Assembly: GCF_001882345.1 (NCBI RefSeq)
Contig: NZ_MINL01000001.1
Location: forward strand, 2,910,419-2,974,418
DNA: 64,000 nt
Direction: 5' to 3'
From: Halomonas sp. QHL1
GTDB lineage: Bacteria > Pseudomonadota > Gammaproteobacteria > Pseudomonadales > Halomonadaceae
A model generated the notes under the pieces. The model saw nothing but the letters and a program-made list of their open reading frames with translations, was not told the DNA's origin and ran no database searches. Below, in pieces: positions 34,125-45,415 of this stretch (positions are counted from its first letter, which is position 1; each line of letters opens with the position of its first letter). The position numbers and the translations under genes are program-made.

Positions 34125-36212
34125 ATGGATATAGCGGATTTTTTTGACACCTTTTTTGAAGAGGCTGAAGAGCTGCTGTCGGATATGGAGCAGCATTTAT
34201 TGGAACTGGATGTTGACGATCCAGACAGTGAACAGCTCAATGCTATTTTCCGTGCCGCCCACTCGATCAAGGGGGGAGCGGGGACCTTTGGTTTTACCGT
34301 ACTGCAGAAAACCACGCATATTTTGGAAAACCTCCTCGATTACGCACGTAAGGGCGAACTGACGCTGCGGGCCGATCTCGTGGATACCTTTTTAGAGGCT
34401 AAAGACATCATGCATGAGCAACTCGATGCCTACCGCAGCGAAGAGGAGCCAAATCAAGAGGCATTTGAGCGCATTTGCCAAACGCTGCAACAAATTGCCC
34501 TGGATGAAATCGGCGAAAAGCTAGATGGACCGGCTATTCCAGCTGCTGAGCCCAAGGCTTCGCCTGGTCAAAGCGAAAACGGTACAGAAGCAAAAAGTAG
34601 CGAAGAACAGACCGTGAACGGCCAGCTGTTAGTGGCGCTACTAAATGTTGAAGATAAAGACCGTATCTTACTGGTTGAAGAGTTAGAGCAGCTCGGCGAA
34701 GTGCAGTCCCAATCCGGCGACGCAAAGCGCTACGAGGTTATTCTCAAAAGCAGCGACAGCGCTGACGATATTGAAGCGGTCATGTGCTTTATTATCGAGC
34801 CTGATCAGATTGAGATTACGGCTGTCGAGGGCGTTGCTGTCGAGCCAGCCACCCCCGAGACCGAAGCTCCGCCGCCTGCTGCCCCGGCGCCGCAAGCTGC
34901 TGCAGAAAACACGGCCTCTAAGGTGAGCCCAGCAAAAGCCGCTGCTAAAGAGAAGCCCAAAAAAGCGGCCGCCGAGTCGTCGTCAATCCGCGTGTCTGTG
35001 GATAAAGTCGATCAAATTATCAACTTGGTGGGTGAGCTGATCATCACCCAGTCGATGCTCGATCAAACGGTTAGCGATTTAGAAGATCAGTCAGTTGGCA
35101 ATAGCTCGCTGCAAAATGGCATGAGCTTGCTGCAGCGCAACGCCCGCGATCTCCAAGAAGCGGTCATGTCGATTCGAATGATTCCCATGGAGTTTGTATT
35201 CAGCCGCTTCCCTCGCGTGGTGCGCGACACCGCCGGTAAGCTGGGTAAAGAGATCGAGCTGATTACCGAAGGCAAGTCCACAGAGCTAGATAAAAGCTTG
35301 GTGGAACGGATTACCGATCCGTTAACGCACCTGGTGCGCAATAGCCTTGATCATGGCGTAGAGATGCCTGATGTACGCGAAGCCATTGGCAAACCGCGGA
35401 CCGGTAAATTAACTCTATCGGCGCGCCATCAGGGCGGCAATATTTTGATTGAAGTGCGCGATGACGGTGCCGGTATGGATCGTGATCGTCTTCTTGCCAA
35501 AGCGCGTGAAAACGGCCTTAACGTGTCGGACACCATGTCCGACGAAGAGGTCTTCCAGCTCATTTTTGCTCCCGGTTTCTCGACCGCTAACGAAGTGACC
35601 GACGTATCTGGTCGTGGCGTGGGCATGGATGTGGTGAAGCGTAATATTCAGAGCATGGGCGGTCGCGTTGAAATCCAGTCGAAACTAGGCGAGGGCACCA
35701 ACACCCGTATCGTATTACCGCTGACGCTGGCTATTTTGGACGGTATGTCGATTAAAGTCGGCGGTGAGACATTTATTCTTCCGCTTTCCACCGTGCTTGA
35801 GTCGCTACAGCCCTCAAAAGACGATATGTATGCCATGGCCGGTGACGACGTGGTGATCAAAGTGCGCGACGAGTATCTGCCCGTGATCGCTATTCACGAA
35901 GTGCTGAACGTCGAGAATGCGATTACCGACCCCACCAAAAGCATCGCTGTCATTGTGCAGGGCGAAGGTCGTCGCTATGCCATGTTGGTAGATGAGTTGA
36001 TCGGACAGCAGCAGGTCGTGGTCAAGAATTTGGAAGACAATTACCGCAAAGTACCGGGGATCTCGGCCGCAACCATTTTGGGCGATGGTAGTGTTGCGTT
36101 GATTCTGGATATTACCGGTTTGCATCGCCTGAGCCGCTATAAAAAAGAGGCCGGCAAAAAAGTAGTAAACAATCAAAACCTTTCAATTTTTAAGGAGGCT
36201 GAGCCGTCATGA
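34125..36212 (+). CDS. cheA: Chemotaxis histidine kinase CheA
   Basis: A 695-residue CheA. The HPt domain at 1-105 holds phosphoacceptor His46 (RAAHSIKGG). A CheY/CheB-binding P2 region spans about 165-240; an Ala/Pro/Lys linker follows; dimerisation starts near 285 ([20 protein letters not shown]). The ATPase domain has the N box [15 protein letters not shown]1 VRDDGAGMD and G2 [12 protein letters not shown]; the CheW-like P5 domain covers about 555-685. It phosphorylates CheY and CheB in response to the receptors below. Stop overlaps cheW (ATGA). Confidence 0.96.
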   Translation: MDIADFFDTFFEEAEELLSDMEQHLLELDVDDPDSEQLNAIFRAAHSIKGGAGTFGFTVLQKTTHILENLLDYARKGELTLRADLVDTFLEAKDIMHEQLDAYRSEEEPNQEAFERICQTLQQIALDEIGEKLDGPAIPAAEPKASPGQSENGTEAKSSEEQTVNGQLLVALLNVEDKDRILLVEELEQLGEVQSQSGDAKRYEVILKSSDSADDIEAVMCFIIEPDQIEITAVEGVAVEPATPETEAPPPAAPAPQAAAENTASKVSPAKAAAKEKPKKAAAESSSIRVSVDKVDQIINLVGELIITQSMLDQTVSDLEDQSVGNSSLQNGMSLLQRNARDLQEAVMSIRMIPMEFVFSRFPRVVRDTAGKLGKEIELITEGKSTELDKSLVERITDPLTHLVRNSLDHGVEMPDVREAIGKPRTGKLTLSARHQGGNILIEVRDDGAGMDRDRLLAKARENGLNVSDTMSDEEVFQLIFAPGFSTANEVTDVSGRGVGMDVVKRNIQSMGGRVEIQSKLGEGTNTRIVLPLTLAILDGMSIKVGGETFILPLSTVLESLQPSKDDMYAMAGDDVVIKVRDEYLPVIAIHEVLNVENAITDPTKSIAVIVQGEGRRYAMLVDELIGQQQVVVKNLEDNYRKVPGISAATILGDGSVALILDITGLHRLSRYKKEAGKKVVNNQNLSIFKEAEPS

Positions 36213-36706
36213 GTCAAGCCAACAGTGGTGCGGTATTAGCCGCAGAAGCCGAAAACCGCGAATTCCTAGTGTTCTCATTAGGTGATGAAGAGTACGCCAT
36301 TGATATTTTGAAAGTGCAGGAGATCCGTGGTTACGAAAACGTAACACGCATTGCCAATGCACCTGATTTTATCAAAGGGGTCACCAATCTGCGCGGCGTC
36401 ATTGTGCCGATCGTTGATCTACGCATTAAGTTTCATTTTGATAAAGTTGAATACGGTGGCCAGACGGTGGTGATCGTGGTCAATGTAGCAGATCGGGTGG
36501 TCGGTATCGTTGTGGATGGCGTTTCCGACGTGATGACATTAACCCCTGATCAGATTAAACCGGCTCCGGAATTCGGTGTCACGCTCTCGTCTGATTTCCT
36601 AAGTGGATTAGGCAGTCTAGACGACCGTATGTTGGTACTCGTAGATATCGATAAGTTGCTCACTAGCGACGAGATGGCGTTAGTGGAAAGTACCAGCAAT
36701 CACTAA
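36209..36706 (+). CDS. cheW: Chemotaxis coupling protein CheW
   Basis: A 165-residue CheW with the family opening [20 protein letters not shown], the [20 protein letters not shown] segment with the receptor-binding NLRG motif, and the C-terminal [20 protein letters not shown]. It links receptors to CheA in signalling arrays at the membrane. The start overlaps the cheA stop (ATGA), with GGAGG upstream inside cheA. An inverted repeat follows 12 bp after the stop. Confidence 0.96.
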   Translation: MSQANSGAVLAAEAENREFLVFSLGDEEYAIDILKVQEIRGYENVTRIANAPDFIKGVTNLRGVIVPIVDLRIKFHFDKVEYGGQTVVIVVNVADRVVGIVVDGVSDVMTLTPDQIKPAPEFGVTLSSDFLSGLGSLDDRMLVLVDIDKLLTSDEMALVESTSNH

Positions 36707-36718
36707 GGCTTAAATGCA

Positions 36719-36737
36719 TGGCACAGGGAGTGTGCCA
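36719..36737. repeat. Inverted repeat after cheW
   Basis: TGGCACA, 5 nt, TGTGCCA: perfect 7-bp arms 12 bp after cheW and 78 bp before the next receptor gene. No T tract follows directly, though GTTTTACC comes 5 nt later. It could be a weak attenuator lowering expression past cheW, or a protein-binding palindrome. Confidence 0.45.
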
Positions 36738-36814
36738 GATCCGTTTTACCTAATGATGCATTCTCGCGCTACGGAAAGTGCTGGCGAGTGCCGGTTGTGC
36801 GTGGAGAAAAGGGC

Positions 36815-38110
36815 GTGACACAGCGAATGCGGCAATTAATGAATAATATGACAGTGCGCTTAAGTTGGGGCTTAGTTTTAGCGACGCTTTCGGTACTTGT
36901 CTTGATTGCCAGTGGTATCGGCCTTTATGCCCTGCACCATGGCGCGGCGATTGTGCAGGCATCTGACGACGTGCAGACGCAGCAGGTCGCGTTTAGCGCT
37001 TTTGCCGCAACGGTTCGCTGGGCGCTGCTCGGCATTGTGGTAATGACCATTGCCACGGTTGTCGTGGTTGTCTGGGGGGTAACAGCCAATGTATTGCGCC
37101 CACTAGATCGTTTGGTGGGCCATTTTGAGCGCATGGCGCAGGGAGATTTAAGCCAGGCCATCACCTCGCCGGGTAATAATGAGATAGGGCGGCTTTATAG
37201 CGCCATGGCCCATATGCAGGGCTCTCTCTCCCAAACGGTAGGCACAGTGCGCACCAGCGGTACGTCGATTTATGAACGCTCGCAGCAAATTGCCAGTGGC
37301 AATAACGACCTCTCTTCGCGCACTGAGCAGCAAGCAACCTCGCTAGAAGAGACGGCTTCCAGCATGGAGCAATTAGCCTCCACGGTGGGCCATAACGCTG
37401 AAAATGCTCGCCAAGCCAGCCAACTGGCCGGGAGCGCGACCCTGACGGCACGTCGCAGCGGTGAAGAGGTGGGAGAAATCGTCAGCACCATGCAGGACAT
37501 TAGCGCAAGTTCTCATCAAGTCGCTGATATTATTACTGTTATCGATAACATTGCGTTTCAGACCAATATTCTAGCGCTAAATGCCTCGGTGGAAGCGGCG
37601 CGTGCCGGCGAGCATGGTAGGGGGTTCGCCGTAGTGGCACAGGAAGTGCGCAGCTTAGCCAGCCGCAGTGCTGCTGCCGCCAAAGAGATTCGTACGCTGA
37701 TTGACGCATCACTTAGCAAGGTGGATACCGGCACACAGCGCGTCAATCAAGCCGGTCAAACGATGCAAGACCTAGTCAGTGCTGTTCAACGCGTTAGCGA
37801 TATTATGGATGATATCGCTGCCGCTTCTGAGCAGCAGAGTAGTGGCATAGGCCAAGTGAACCAGGCCGTGGCACAAATGGATCAGGTCGTGCAGCAAAAT
37901 GCCCAGTTGGTTCAGCAGGCCGCGCGAAGTGCCAATGAACTTGAAAGCGAAGCGGCTCGCTTACGTGAGGCTGTGGAGCGTTTTCGTGTCACTGAGGCGC
38001 CCGGCCAGCGCACTCCGGCAGCACCGGCTCTTATGCCTTCGGCATCACCAAGCCTTCCCGCGCGGCACAAACAACCAGCGGAAGAAGCAGAGGAGTGGGC
38101 ATCGTTTTAA
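36815..38110 (+). CDS. Methyl-accepting chemotaxis protein with minimal periplasmic loop
   Basis: A 431-residue chemoreceptor. Two membrane helices (about 17-38 and 67-90) are separated by only some 30 residues, so there is no periplasmic ligand domain. A HAMP domain (about 90-145) and a full signalling domain with the invariant tip [19 protein letters not shown] follow. The protein ends EEWASF, a W-x-x-F tail of the type that tethers CheR. The start is taken as GTG 36815 with GGAG 8 nt upstream; ATG 36827 or 36839 are alternatives. It may sense membrane or cytoplasmic state or work inside mixed arrays. Confidence 0.88.
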   Translation: MTQRMRQLMNNMTVRLSWGLVLATLSVLVLIASGIGLYALHHGAAIVQASDDVQTQQVAFSAFAATVRWALLGIVVMTIATVVVVVWGVTANVLRPLDRLVGHFERMAQGDLSQAITSPGNNEIGRLYSAMAHMQGSLSQTVGTVRTSGTSIYERSQQIASGNNDLSSRTEQQATSLEETASSMEQLASTVGHNAENARQASQLAGSATLTARRSGEEVGEIVSTMQDISASSHQVADIITVIDNIAFQTNILALNASVEAARAGEHGRGFAVVAQEVRSLASRSAAAAKEIRTLIDASLSKVDTGTQRVNQAGQTMQDLVSAVQRVSDIMDDIAAASEQQSSGIGQVNQAVAQMDQVVQQNAQLVQQAARSANELESEAARLREAVERFRVTEAPGQRTPAAPALMPSASPSLPARHKQPAEEAEEWASF

Positions 38111-38169
38111 TTTGCTTGGTAGGGCAGGCAACTTTTTCTAAAAAATAAAACATTATAAAAAGGCAAACC

Positions 38170-40320
38170 ATGCGTAATAACCAGCCAGTCTCTCAGCGTG
38201 AAATTGAGTTAAAAGAGGACGACTTCTTAGTCTCGCGTACCGATATCAAGGGGCGCATCACCTATGCCAACCCTGCGTTTATCGATATTAGCGGCTTTGA
38301 GCACGCAGAGCTGATAGGTGCGCCGCATAACCTGATACGTCACCCAGATATGCCGCCAGCAGCCTTTGAAAATCTCTGGCAAACCGTCAAGACGGGTGAG
38401 ACGTGGCGCGGGCTGGTCAAAAATCGCTGCAAAAATGGCGACCACTACTGGGTCAACGCCAGTGTGACGCCGATTGTCGAAGATGGACAAGTAGTGGGCT
38501 ATACCTCGGTGCGCGTGCAGGCAAGCCGCGAAGCCATTGCGCAGGCAGAGCAGGCGTACGCTGAAATACGTGAAGGCCGTAACAAACGTTACTACTTGGA
38601 TAAAGGTCGATTACGCCAGAAAGGTGTGATCAAACGTTTGGCCCGAGTACGCCTCGATACTATTCGTGCCAAGTTGGTAGGCATGATTGTCGTGGCCGGA
38701 CTGCTGCTGTTAATTAGCGGAGGGCTAGGCTTGTATGGCTTGAATGTTTCGGGCGAGCGCTTGGGACAACTGAATAATGATGGCCTGGGAGACGTTATTC
38801 GCCTGCAGCAAATCGATCAAACCATTGCCCAAACCCGCCAGGCGATGATTGAACCAGAGCGTATGGAGCTGATTGAGCAGCGTTTTGAGATGGGCGAAAG
38901 TATTCAGGAAAGCGCCGCATCGGTCGCCGCTGTATGGCAAGAGTACTACTCGCGGGAGGTCAATAAAACCGAACTTGCCGCCGAGTTTGATCAGGCGCTG
39001 CAGGTGTTCTTGCAAAATGGTATGAGCCAGGCGGCCAGCGTCCTGCAGGCGGAAGAGGCTTATCAAGCCTTTACCGGTCTAGATGCGGTGATCAGCGTGA
39101 TGACCAACGAGGGCCGCGTCCTGTCAGGCATGGTGAATCAACTGATTGCCCAGAAGCAGCAGGCAGCTGAGGCCATGGCCGATGAAGCGCAGCAAGGTCA
39201 AACCACTATGCTGGGCGCGCAAGCAATAGTCCTTGGGGTTGGTTTACTGCTACTTATTTTGATCGGTGTGGTGACCTTGCGGGCGATTACTCGACCGTTA
39301 AAAAGTGCCGCAGGTTTTACGCTGCAAATTGCTGGCGGTAATTTGGCGGCTAAAGTGCCTGCCCTGCGACGCGATGAAGTGGGCCAGCTAATGGACTCGC
39401 TGAACACTATGCGCAAAAGCCTCAGCAGTATTATCGCCGACGTCAAAAACGGCATTGACGTGGTCACCCCGGCTGCCCAGGACATCGCCAGTGGGAACGA
39501 AGAGCTTTCCTCGCGTACTGAGCAGCAGGCGGCCTCATTGCAGCAAACCGCTTCCAGCATGGAAGAAATGACCGCGACCGTGCGGCAAAACAGCGATAAC
39601 GCTCAAGAAGCCCGTCGCTTAGCCGATAACAATGCTATCCAGGTGACGAATACCGGCGAGTTGATGGCACAGTTGGTCGACAATATGCAGCGGATTACGC
39701 AAAGCTCCCAGCAGATGGCCGATATCATCAATGTGATTGATTCGATTGCGTTTCAGACCAACATTTTAGCGTTAAATGCATCGGTAGAAGCAGCGCGTGC
39801 GGGCGAACATGGGCGTGGTTTCGCCGTGGTGGCCGAAGAGGTGCGTAATCTGGCGGGTCGCAGCGCAGGCGCTGCTCAAGAAATTCGCGGCCTGATTGAT
39901 GGCTCTAACCGTGAGGTTAACGCGGGGGCCAGTTTGGTGACTAAAGCCGAAGCCGCGATCAGTGAAGTCGCAGAAGCCGCGCGAAGCGTGACGCAAATTA
40001 TGCACGAGATATCGGCCGCCTCCGAAGAGCAGAGCCATGGTATTGCCCAGGTTAACCAGGCAGTCGCAGAGATGGATCAAGGTACCCAGCGCAATGCCGT
40101 GCGAGTTCAAGAAACCGCACGTGCGGCGGTCTCCCTAGAGAAACAGGCGGGGCTATTGGCGCTATCGGTGGAAGCGTTCCGATTAAACAGTCAGGGGGCG
40201 CTACGTCCGCCAGCAGTGACAGTATCCAAGCACGCTGCCCAACTGCCTAGCACTGCGCCGTCGAATAATTCGCCCGTTAAACGGCAAACAGCCTCAGTAG
40301 AGGAGTGGGAAGAGTTTTGA
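38170..40320 (+). CDS. Aer-like PAS chemoreceptor with additional periplasmic domain
   Basis: A 716-residue chemoreceptor. Residues about 14-120 are an Aer-type PAS domain with the flavin-pocket signature [11 protein letters not shown] and [15 protein letters not shown]1 is about 168-190 and TM2 about 350-371; between them is a helical periplasmic domain of some 160 residues. HAMP (about 372-425) and the signalling domain with [19 protein letters not shown] follow, ending EEWEEF, a W-x-x-F CheR tether. Enteric Aer has the PAS domain but no periplasmic domain, so this protein may combine redox/oxygen sensing with an external ligand. 59 bp after the previous receptor; its stop overlaps the cheR start. 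Confidence 0.92.
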   Translation: MRNNQPVSQREIELKEDDFLVSRTDIKGRITYANPAFIDISGFEHAELIGAPHNLIRHPDMPPAAFENLWQTVKTGETWRGLVKNRCKNGDHYWVNASVTPIVEDGQVVGYTSVRVQASREAIAQAEQAYAEIREGRNKRYYLDKGRLRQKGVIKRLARVRLDTIRAKLVGMIVVAGLLLLISGGLGLYGLNVSGERLGQLNNDGLGDVIRLQQIDQTIAQTRQAMIEPERMELIEQRFEMGESIQESAASVAAVWQEYYSREVNKTELAAEFDQALQVFLQNGMSQAASVLQAEEAYQAFTGLDAVISVMTNEGRVLSGMVNQLIAQKQQAAEAMADEAQQGQTTMLGAQAIVLGVGLLLLILIGVVTLRAITRPLKSAAGFTLQIAGGNLAAKVPALRRDEVGQLMDSLNTMRKSLSSIIADVKNGIDVVTPAAQDIASGNEELSSRTEQQAASLQQTASSMEEMTATVRQNSDNAQEARRLADNNAIQVTNTGELMAQLVDNMQRITQSSQQMADIINVIDSIAFQTNILALNASVEAARAGEHGRGFAVVAEEVRNLAGRSAGAAQEIRGLIDGSNREVNAGASLVTKAEAAISEVAEAARSVTQIMHEISAASEEQSHGIAQVNQAVAEMDQGTQRNAVRVQETARAAVSLEKQAGLLALSVEAFRLNSQGALRPPAVTVSKHAAQLPSTAPSNNSPVKRQTASVEEWEEF

Positions 40321-41189
40321 CCGAACAACGTGAACGGGTTGTAGACGCTGGTCAGTGGACATCGAGCAGTCAGATTGAACGCGATCTGGTACTGACGGAT
40401 GCGGATTTTACGCGTATTCGCGAGCTGATTTATCAGCGCGCCGGCATTGTGCTGGCTGAGCATAAACGTGAAATGGTCTATAGCCGCTTAGCAAAGCGGC
40501 TACGCCACCATGGCATGACGCGCTTTACCGATTATTTGGTACGCCTGGAGCGCCAGCCAGAGGCCAAAGAGTGGGAGGCGTTTACCAATGCGCTGACCAC
40601 CAATCTCACGGCCTTTTTTCGTGAAGCGCACCATTTTCCGCTGTTGGCTGAACACATAAAGAATAAGCAAGACCCGGTCACCATTTGGTGTTCGGCCGCC
40701 TCCACGGGGGAGGAGCCGTACTCGCTGGCAATGACATTGCTGGAAACGCTAGGCGCGAAAGCGTCGCAAGCCAAAGTGATCGCGACCGATATCGATACCG
40801 ATGCGCTGGCCAGGGCTCGTGCTGGCGTTTATCCCTTGGAGCAGGTGCGCAAGATCGATGAGACGCGGGTAAAACGTTTTTTTCAAAAAGGTACCGGTAA
40901 CCATGCGGGCTTTGCACGGATACGCCCAGAAGTCTCCGCACTAGTGGAGTTTTTGCCCCTAAACTTGCTGGCGCCCCAATGGCCAATTAAAGGCCCTTTT
41001 GATGCGGTGTTCTGCCGAAACATCATGATTTATTTTGATAAAGATACTCAATCAAAAATTCTTAAACGGTTTGCGCCACTGATGAAACCCGATGGCTTGT
41101 TGTTTGCAGGTCACTCAGAAAATTTCTCGTACATCAGTGATGCTTTCAAACTGCGTGGCCAGACTGTTTATAACCTGGCCAAAAAATGA
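40317..41189 (+). CDS. cheR: Chemotaxis protein methyltransferase CheR
   Basis: A 290-residue CheR. Residues about 20-80 are the helical N-terminal domain ([20 protein letters not shown]), then the SAM-binding domain with [32 protein letters not shown] and [14 protein letters not shown]. It methylates receptor glutamates using S-adenosylmethionine. The beta-subdomain that binds receptor tail pentapeptides lies in the region after TDIDTDA, consistent with the W-x-x-F tails here. A TTG at 40317 overlapping the receptor stop (TTGA) is the likely start; GTG 40305 is an alternative. No cheD gene follows. Confidence 0.93.
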   Translation: MTEQRERVVDAGQWTSSSQIERDLVLTDADFTRIRELIYQRAGIVLAEHKREMVYSRLAKRLRHHGMTRFTDYLVRLERQPEAKEWEAFTNALTTNLTAFFREAHHFPLLAEHIKNKQDPVTIWCSAASTGEEPYSLAMTLLETLGAKASQAKVIATDIDTDALARARAGVYPLEQVRKIDETRVKRFFQKGTGNHAGFARIRPEVSALVEFLPLNLLAPQWPIKGPFDAVFCRNIMIYFDKDTQSKILKRFAPLMKPDGLLFAGHSENFSYISDAFKLRGQTVYNLAKK

Positions 41190-41280
41190 ATAATTATCGT
41201 GTCTTTCTGATCGCCTCAGGCGCTGTGGCTCCGGCGGTTGCAATCACACATCAGGCGTCTACAGCAATAGGAGGCGTGCT

Positions 41281-42342
41281 TTGAGCGCAGCCAAGATCAA
41301 AGTACTGTGTGTCGATGATTCGGCGCTAATTCGCGATTTGTTAACTGAAATTATTAACTCTCAGCCTGATATGGAAGTCGTTGCGGTAGCGCCTGACCCC
41401 ATTGCCGCCAGGGATTTGATCAAGCAGCACAATCCTGATGTGTTAACCCTCGACGTGGAAATGCCGCGCATGGACGGCTTGGATTTTCTCGAGCGGTTAA
41501 TGCGTCTGCGTCCTATGCCGGTGCTGATGGTGTCGTCGCTAACCCAAAGCGGTTCAGAGATCACCCTGCGTGCGCTTGAGCTTGGTGCGCTGGATTTCGT
41601 CGCCAAGCCGAGCCTGGGCATCCGCAATGGGATGATGGAGTACGCCGACGAAATTGCCGAAAAGTTGCGTGCCGCGGCGCGCTCACGGCCCCGTCAGGCG
41701 CGGCATAAAAACACGCCGCCACCAGCGGCCTTAAAGGCCCCGCTGGTATCGAGCGAAAAGTTGATTATTATCGGCGCCTCCACTGGCGGTACTGAAGCGA
41801 TTCGGGCGGTGCTTGAACCGTTACCGGCGAATGCCCCGGCGATTTTGATTACCCAACATATGCCCGGTGGTTTCACCCGTTCGTTTGCCGAGCGGCTGGA
41901 TCGGCTGTGCCGGATTACGGTTAAAGAGGCTACCGATGGTGAACGGATCCTGCCTGGGCATGCTTATATTGCCCCCGGCGACCAGCACCTCAAGTTGGCA
42001 CGTAGTGGCGCTAACTACGTGGCGCGATTAGATGACGGCCCGCCGGTAAACCGCCACCGCCCATCAGTCGATGTACTGTTTCACTCAGCGGCTCAGCACG
42101 CGGGCAAGAACTCAATCGGCGTGATTCTTACCGGTATGGGTAAGGACGGTGCCGCAGGGCTGCTTGAGATGCGCCAGGCGGGTGCGCCCACCATTGCCCA
42201 AAATGAGCAGACCTGTGTGGTCTTTGGTATGCCGCGAGAAGCCATCGCGATGGGGGGCGCGGTAGAAGTAGTCGCATTGGATGATATCCCTTCACGGATG
42301 ATGGCGCTGATCGCCGCCTCTGGCCGCGCCCAGCGTGTATAG
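41281..42342 (+). CDS. cheB: Chemotaxis protein-glutamate methylesterase CheB
   Basis: A 353-residue CheB. The receiver domain (1-125) has phosphoacceptor Asp58 in [12 protein letters not shown]; the methylesterase domain (about 158-345) has the catalytic triad Ser167 ([10 protein letters not shown]), His193 (TQHMPGG) and Asp289 (GMGKDGAAG). It removes receptor methyl groups and deamidates glutamines when phosphorylated by CheA. The start codon is TTG, supported by AGGAGG 6-7 nt upstream. 91 bp after cheR. Confidence 0.95.
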   Translation: MSAAKIKVLCVDDSALIRDLLTEIINSQPDMEVVAVAPDPIAARDLIKQHNPDVLTLDVEMPRMDGLDFLERLMRLRPMPVLMVSSLTQSGSEITLRALELGALDFVAKPSLGIRNGMMEYADEIAEKLRAAARSRPRQARHKNTPPPAALKAPLVSSEKLIIIGASTGGTEAIRAVLEPLPANAPAILITQHMPGGFTRSFAERLDRLCRITVKEATDGERILPGHAYIAPGDQHLKLARSGANYVARLDDGPPVNRHRPSVDVLFHSAAQHAGKNSIGVILTGMGKDGAAGLLEMRQAGAPTIAQNEQTCVVFGMPREAIAMGGAVEVVALDDIPSRMMALIAASGRAQRV

Positions 42343-42435
42343 GTAATTGATAAGAAATTAGTTAAACGACTTTGCTTAACAACTAAGCATATGAACTGAA
42401 CATAAAATTTTAATAAGCTCGCAAGGGAACTCCCA

Positions 42436-44130
42436 ATGAATCGTTTACTGCGCAACTTGAGTATTCACGCCGCTGTAGTGGCGGCACTCGTTTGCTTTGT
42501 CGCTCTGATTTTAGTACTTGCGGGCTTGGCGGTTGTGGCCGATCGCAACGCGCAAAATAACTTAGCAACGCTAAGCCAGATTAGCGATGCGCAGTTAAAT
42601 GAAATTAATCGCGCCGACTCGCTGCTAAACCAAGCCATGCTGGCGATGGAAACTGCTTCAAACTATCTGATGGTCGGCCAGACTCAGCAATCCAATGCAC
42701 AGGTCGATATCGCGGCTGATCGTATTGAGCGTGCCGAGCAACGTTTTGAAAGTTTTGCTGCAACACCTCTGACCTCTCAAGGTCAGGCATTGGGGGACGC
42801 TTTGACTACTGATTTTCGAGCGGTACTCGAATTGGTTAAGCAGCAGCACGAAACCTTTCAATATATGGATTTAACCAGCTACAACAGTCTGCGCGATGAG
42901 TTGGTTGAGCCGTTAATTACTTTGGCTGGCAGTATGACGGCGTTTGTTGATTACGGTTTCCAGCGGGTAGACACAATACGCACCGACGCAGAGGCTCAAG
43001 GCAATCTGTTTACCATAATCAATATGGCGGTGGTGGTGTTTGCCATGTTCATGACCTTGGTAATCTACCTAGGTTTGCGGCGTACGGTGATTGCGCCGCT
43101 AAGAGGCGCCATCCAGCGCCTGGATGCGATTGCCGAGGCTGACCTAACCGATCCGCTGCCGGAAGCGGGTAAAAATGAAATTGGTCGTCTGTTTGGCGCC
43201 ATGGGCACCATGCAGCAAAACCTCACCAATATCGTTGGCCGGGTACGTGAAGGCAGTAACGAAATCCATCATGGCACTCGCGAGATTGCCAGCGGTAACG
43301 CTGATCTCTCCTCGCGCACGGAGCAGCAGGCGGCATCGATTCAACAAACCGCGGCCAGCATGGAAGAGATGACCGCGACGGTAAAACAGAACGCCGACAA
43401 CGCCCGCCAAGCCAGCACCCTGGCAGCAGACGCCTCCACCACGGCAGAGCGCGGTGGTGAAGTGGTCGCGCAAGTAGTTCAAACCATGCACGGCATCTCC
43501 ACCAGCTCAAAAAAAGTCGCCGATATTACCAGCGTTATTGATTCGATTGCCTTTCAAACCAATATTTTGGCGCTCAATGCCTCAGTAGAAGCCGCGCGTG
43601 CCGGCGAGCAAGGCCGAGGCTTTGCGGTCGTGGCGGGGGAAGTGCGCAATTTGGCCAGCCGTAGTGCGGATGCGGCCAAAGAGATTAAAACGCTGATTGA
43701 TGCCTCGGTGACGCAGATTCAGCAAGGCTCAACGCTGGTCGAGCAAGCCGGTACCACAATGTCGGATGTGGTCACCGCAGTGCGCCGCGTAACCGATATT
43801 ATGGATGAAATATCCGCTGCCTCCCAAGAGCAGAGCGACGGCATTGAGCAGGTCAGCCAAGCGGTGGGTCAGATGGATCAAGTCACCCAGCAGAACGCCG
43901 CGCTGGTACAGCAAGCCTCTGCGGCGGCGGCATCGCTCGAGGAGCAGGCCAACCGGCTGGAGCAAGCGGTTGCCGTGTTTAAACTGCTAGGTATGCAAGG
44001 GTCGTCACATCAGACGCTGCCCGCTGCATCGCCAGCCACGAATGCAATGCCTGCACCCCGGGTCGACCAGCAGCAAGCGAGTCGACCTGTCGCCAAGCGC
44101 AGCGACCACGAAGAGTGGGAAGAGTTTTAA
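42436..44130 (+). CDS. Methyl-accepting chemotaxis protein (Tar/Tsr type)
   Basis: A 564-residue transmembrane receptor with classical topology: TM1 about 12-34, a periplasmic helical-bundle domain about 35-188, TM2 about 190-214, HAMP about 215-270, then the signalling domain with [19 protein letters not shown]. The periplasmic domain looks like a four-helix bundle; its ligand cannot be told. The C-terminus DHEEWEEF is a W-x-x-F CheR tether identical in its last six residues to that of the Aer-like receptor. RBS AAGGGA before ATG 42436. The stop region is tandemly repeated. Confidence 0.94.
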   Translation: MNRLLRNLSIHAAVVAALVCFVALILVLAGLAVVADRNAQNNLATLSQISDAQLNEINRADSLLNQAMLAMETASNYLMVGQTQQSNAQVDIAADRIERAEQRFESFAATPLTSQGQALGDALTTDFRAVLELVKQQHETFQYMDLTSYNSLRDELVEPLITLAGSMTAFVDYGFQRVDTIRTDAEAQGNLFTIINMAVVVFAMFMTLVIYLGLRRTVIAPLRGAIQRLDAIAEADLTDPLPEAGKNEIGRLFGAMGTMQQNLTNIVGRVREGSNEIHHGTREIASGNADLSSRTEQQAASIQQTAASMEEMTATVKQNADNARQASTLAADASTTAERGGEVVAQVVQTMHGISTSSKKVADITSVIDSIAFQTNILALNASVEAARAGEQGRGFAVVAGEVRNLASRSADAAKEIKTLIDASVTQIQQGSTLVEQAGTTMSDVVTAVRRVTDIMDEISAASQEQSDGIEQVSQAVGQMDQVTQQNAALVQQASAAAASLEEQANRLEQAVAVFKLLGMQGSSHQTLPAASPATNAMPAPRVDQQQASRPVAKRSDHEEWEEF

Positions 44131-44160
44131 GAATGAGTTTTAAGAATGAGTTTTAAGAAA
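44122..44160 (+). repeat. 13-bp tandem repeat across the receptor stop codon
   Basis: GAGTTTTAAGAAT occurs at 44122-44134 and 44135-44147, and a third copy with one change (final T to A) runs 44148-44160. The first copy carries the last Glu-Phe codons and the TAA stop of the receptor; looser copies follow. It looks like slippage duplication of the gene end. Confidence 0.85.
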
Positions 44161-44255
44161 AAGTCTTAGCAACAGTTCTAAGAAACAGCTTTAAATCCCT
44201 GACTGTACTGTTCAGTCACCCCAGCGCCATATACTGATTGATTAGAGGATGACCC

Positions 44256-44645
44256 ATGGCAGATAAGAATATGAGTTTCCTGGTTGTAGACGACTTTCCT
44301 ACCATGCGTCGGATCGTGCGTAGTCTGCTTAAGGAGTTGGGCTTCACCAACGTGGATGAAGCAGAAGATGGTCAAGATGCGCTCAATAAACTGCGCGCTG
44401 GCAAGTTTGAATTCGTCGTTTCCGATTGGAACATGCCGAACCTGGATGGCCTGGAGATGCTTAAGGAGATCCGTCAGGATGACGCCTTGAAAGATCTTCC
44501 CGTGCTGATGGTGACCGCAGAAGCGAAGAAAGAGAACATTATAGCGGCCGCTCAAGCGGGCGCTAACGGCTATGTCGTCAAGCCGTTCACCGCTGCAACC
44601 CTGGAAGAGAAGCTCAACAAGATCTTCGACAAACTGGGTATGTGA
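44256..44645 (+). CDS. cheY: Chemotaxis response regulator CheY
   Basis: A 129-residue single receiver domain. All key residues sit at enteric positions: Asp12 and Asp13 (VVDDFP), phosphoacceptor Asp57 (VVSDWNMPN), Thr87 (MVTAEA), Tyr106 and Lys109 (GYVVKPF). Phosphorylated CheY binds the N-terminal peptide of FliM and reverses the motor. It stands directly before cheZ (41 bp). Regulation is probably by readthrough from the upstream operon or an unidentified promoter in the 125-bp gap. Confidence 0.97.
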   Translation: MADKNMSFLVVDDFPTMRRIVRSLLKELGFTNVDEAEDGQDALNKLRAGKFEFVVSDWNMPNLDGLEMLKEIRQDDALKDLPVLMVTAEAKKENIIAAAQAGANGYVVKPFTAATLEEKLNKIFDKLGM

Positions 44646-44686
44646 GCGACTGAGCCTATGTGCTTGGTTAACGAGGAGACAACATA

Positions 44687-45382
44687 ATGAGTCAGAATGA
44701 GCAGTCCGATTCTGCCCAATCGTCCGAACAAGCCGCTGAAGACCTAATTCATCGCATCGGGAAGTTGACGCGCATGTTGCGCGAAAACATGCGCGAGTTG
44801 GGGCTGGATAAAGAAATCGAGAAGGCGGCCGAAGCCATCCCCGATGCACGCGACCGCTTGCACTATGTCGCCACCATGACGGAGCAGGCAGCAGATCGAG
44901 CGCTCAATGCCGTTGACCGTGCGCAGCCGCTGCAGGATCAGTTGTCAGACCGAGCGGAAGCGTTGGATAAGCGCTGGGCCGAGTGGTTTGAAGCGCCGAA
45001 AGAGCTGGATGAGGCCAAGGCACTCGTCGTTGAGACGCGCACTTATCTTAGCGATGTGCCTGATGTGGTTTCCGCGACGAATAAAGAGCTGATGGAAATC
45101 ATGATGGCCCAGGACTTCCAAGACCTGACCGGCCAGGTAATTAAGAAGATGATGGACGTGATCCATGAGATCGAACATCAGCTGGTTCAGGTGCTCATTG
45201 ATAACGCGCCGGGCGCACATGCACGAGAAACACTGCAGCGCAAGGCCGAGGATCAGTGGAAAAGCGACAATGCACGGCGTAACGAAGAGCTTTTGAATGG
45301 GCCGCAAGTGAAGGATAATGTCCCCGATACCGTCTCTGGACAAGACCAAGTAGACGACCTATTGGATGAATTAGGCTTTTAA
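44687..45382 (+). CDS. cheZ: Protein phosphatase CheZ
   Basis: A 231-residue CheZ. The long helical hairpin carries the catalytic motif [18 protein letters not shown], which holds the acidic residue and the glutamine that position water for CheY dephosphorylation. The C-terminal [11 protein letters not shown] is the CheY-binding helix and is almost identical to the enteric one. It ends the che genes; a strong inverted repeat follows 34 bp after the stop. CheZ with FlhDC is consistent with an enteric-like chemotaxis circuit. Confidence 0.96.
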   Translation: MSQNEQSDSAQSSEQAAEDLIHRIGKLTRMLRENMRELGLDKEIEKAAEAIPDARDRLHYVATMTEQAADRALNAVDRAQPLQDQLSDRAEALDKRWAEWFEAPKELDEAKALVVETRTYLSDVPDVVSATNKELMEIMMAQDFQDLTGQVIKKMMDVIHEIEHQLVQVLIDNAPGAHARETLQRKAEDQWKSDNARRNEELLNGPQVKDNVPDTVSGQDQVDDLLDELGF

Positions 45383-45415
45383 AGCGCGTTATTACACGCC
45401 CTCTGGGCACGCAAG

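Noticed and set aside
39622..39629. GCCGATAA inside the Aer-like receptor gene, resembling a sigma28 -10
   Set aside because: The -35 position (TCAAGAAG) is weak and the site lies deep inside a coding region facing no gene start.
43519..43526. GCCGATAT inside the third chemoreceptor gene
   Set aside because: It encodes the conserved VADI of the signalling domain, has no -35 partner and faces no gene start.
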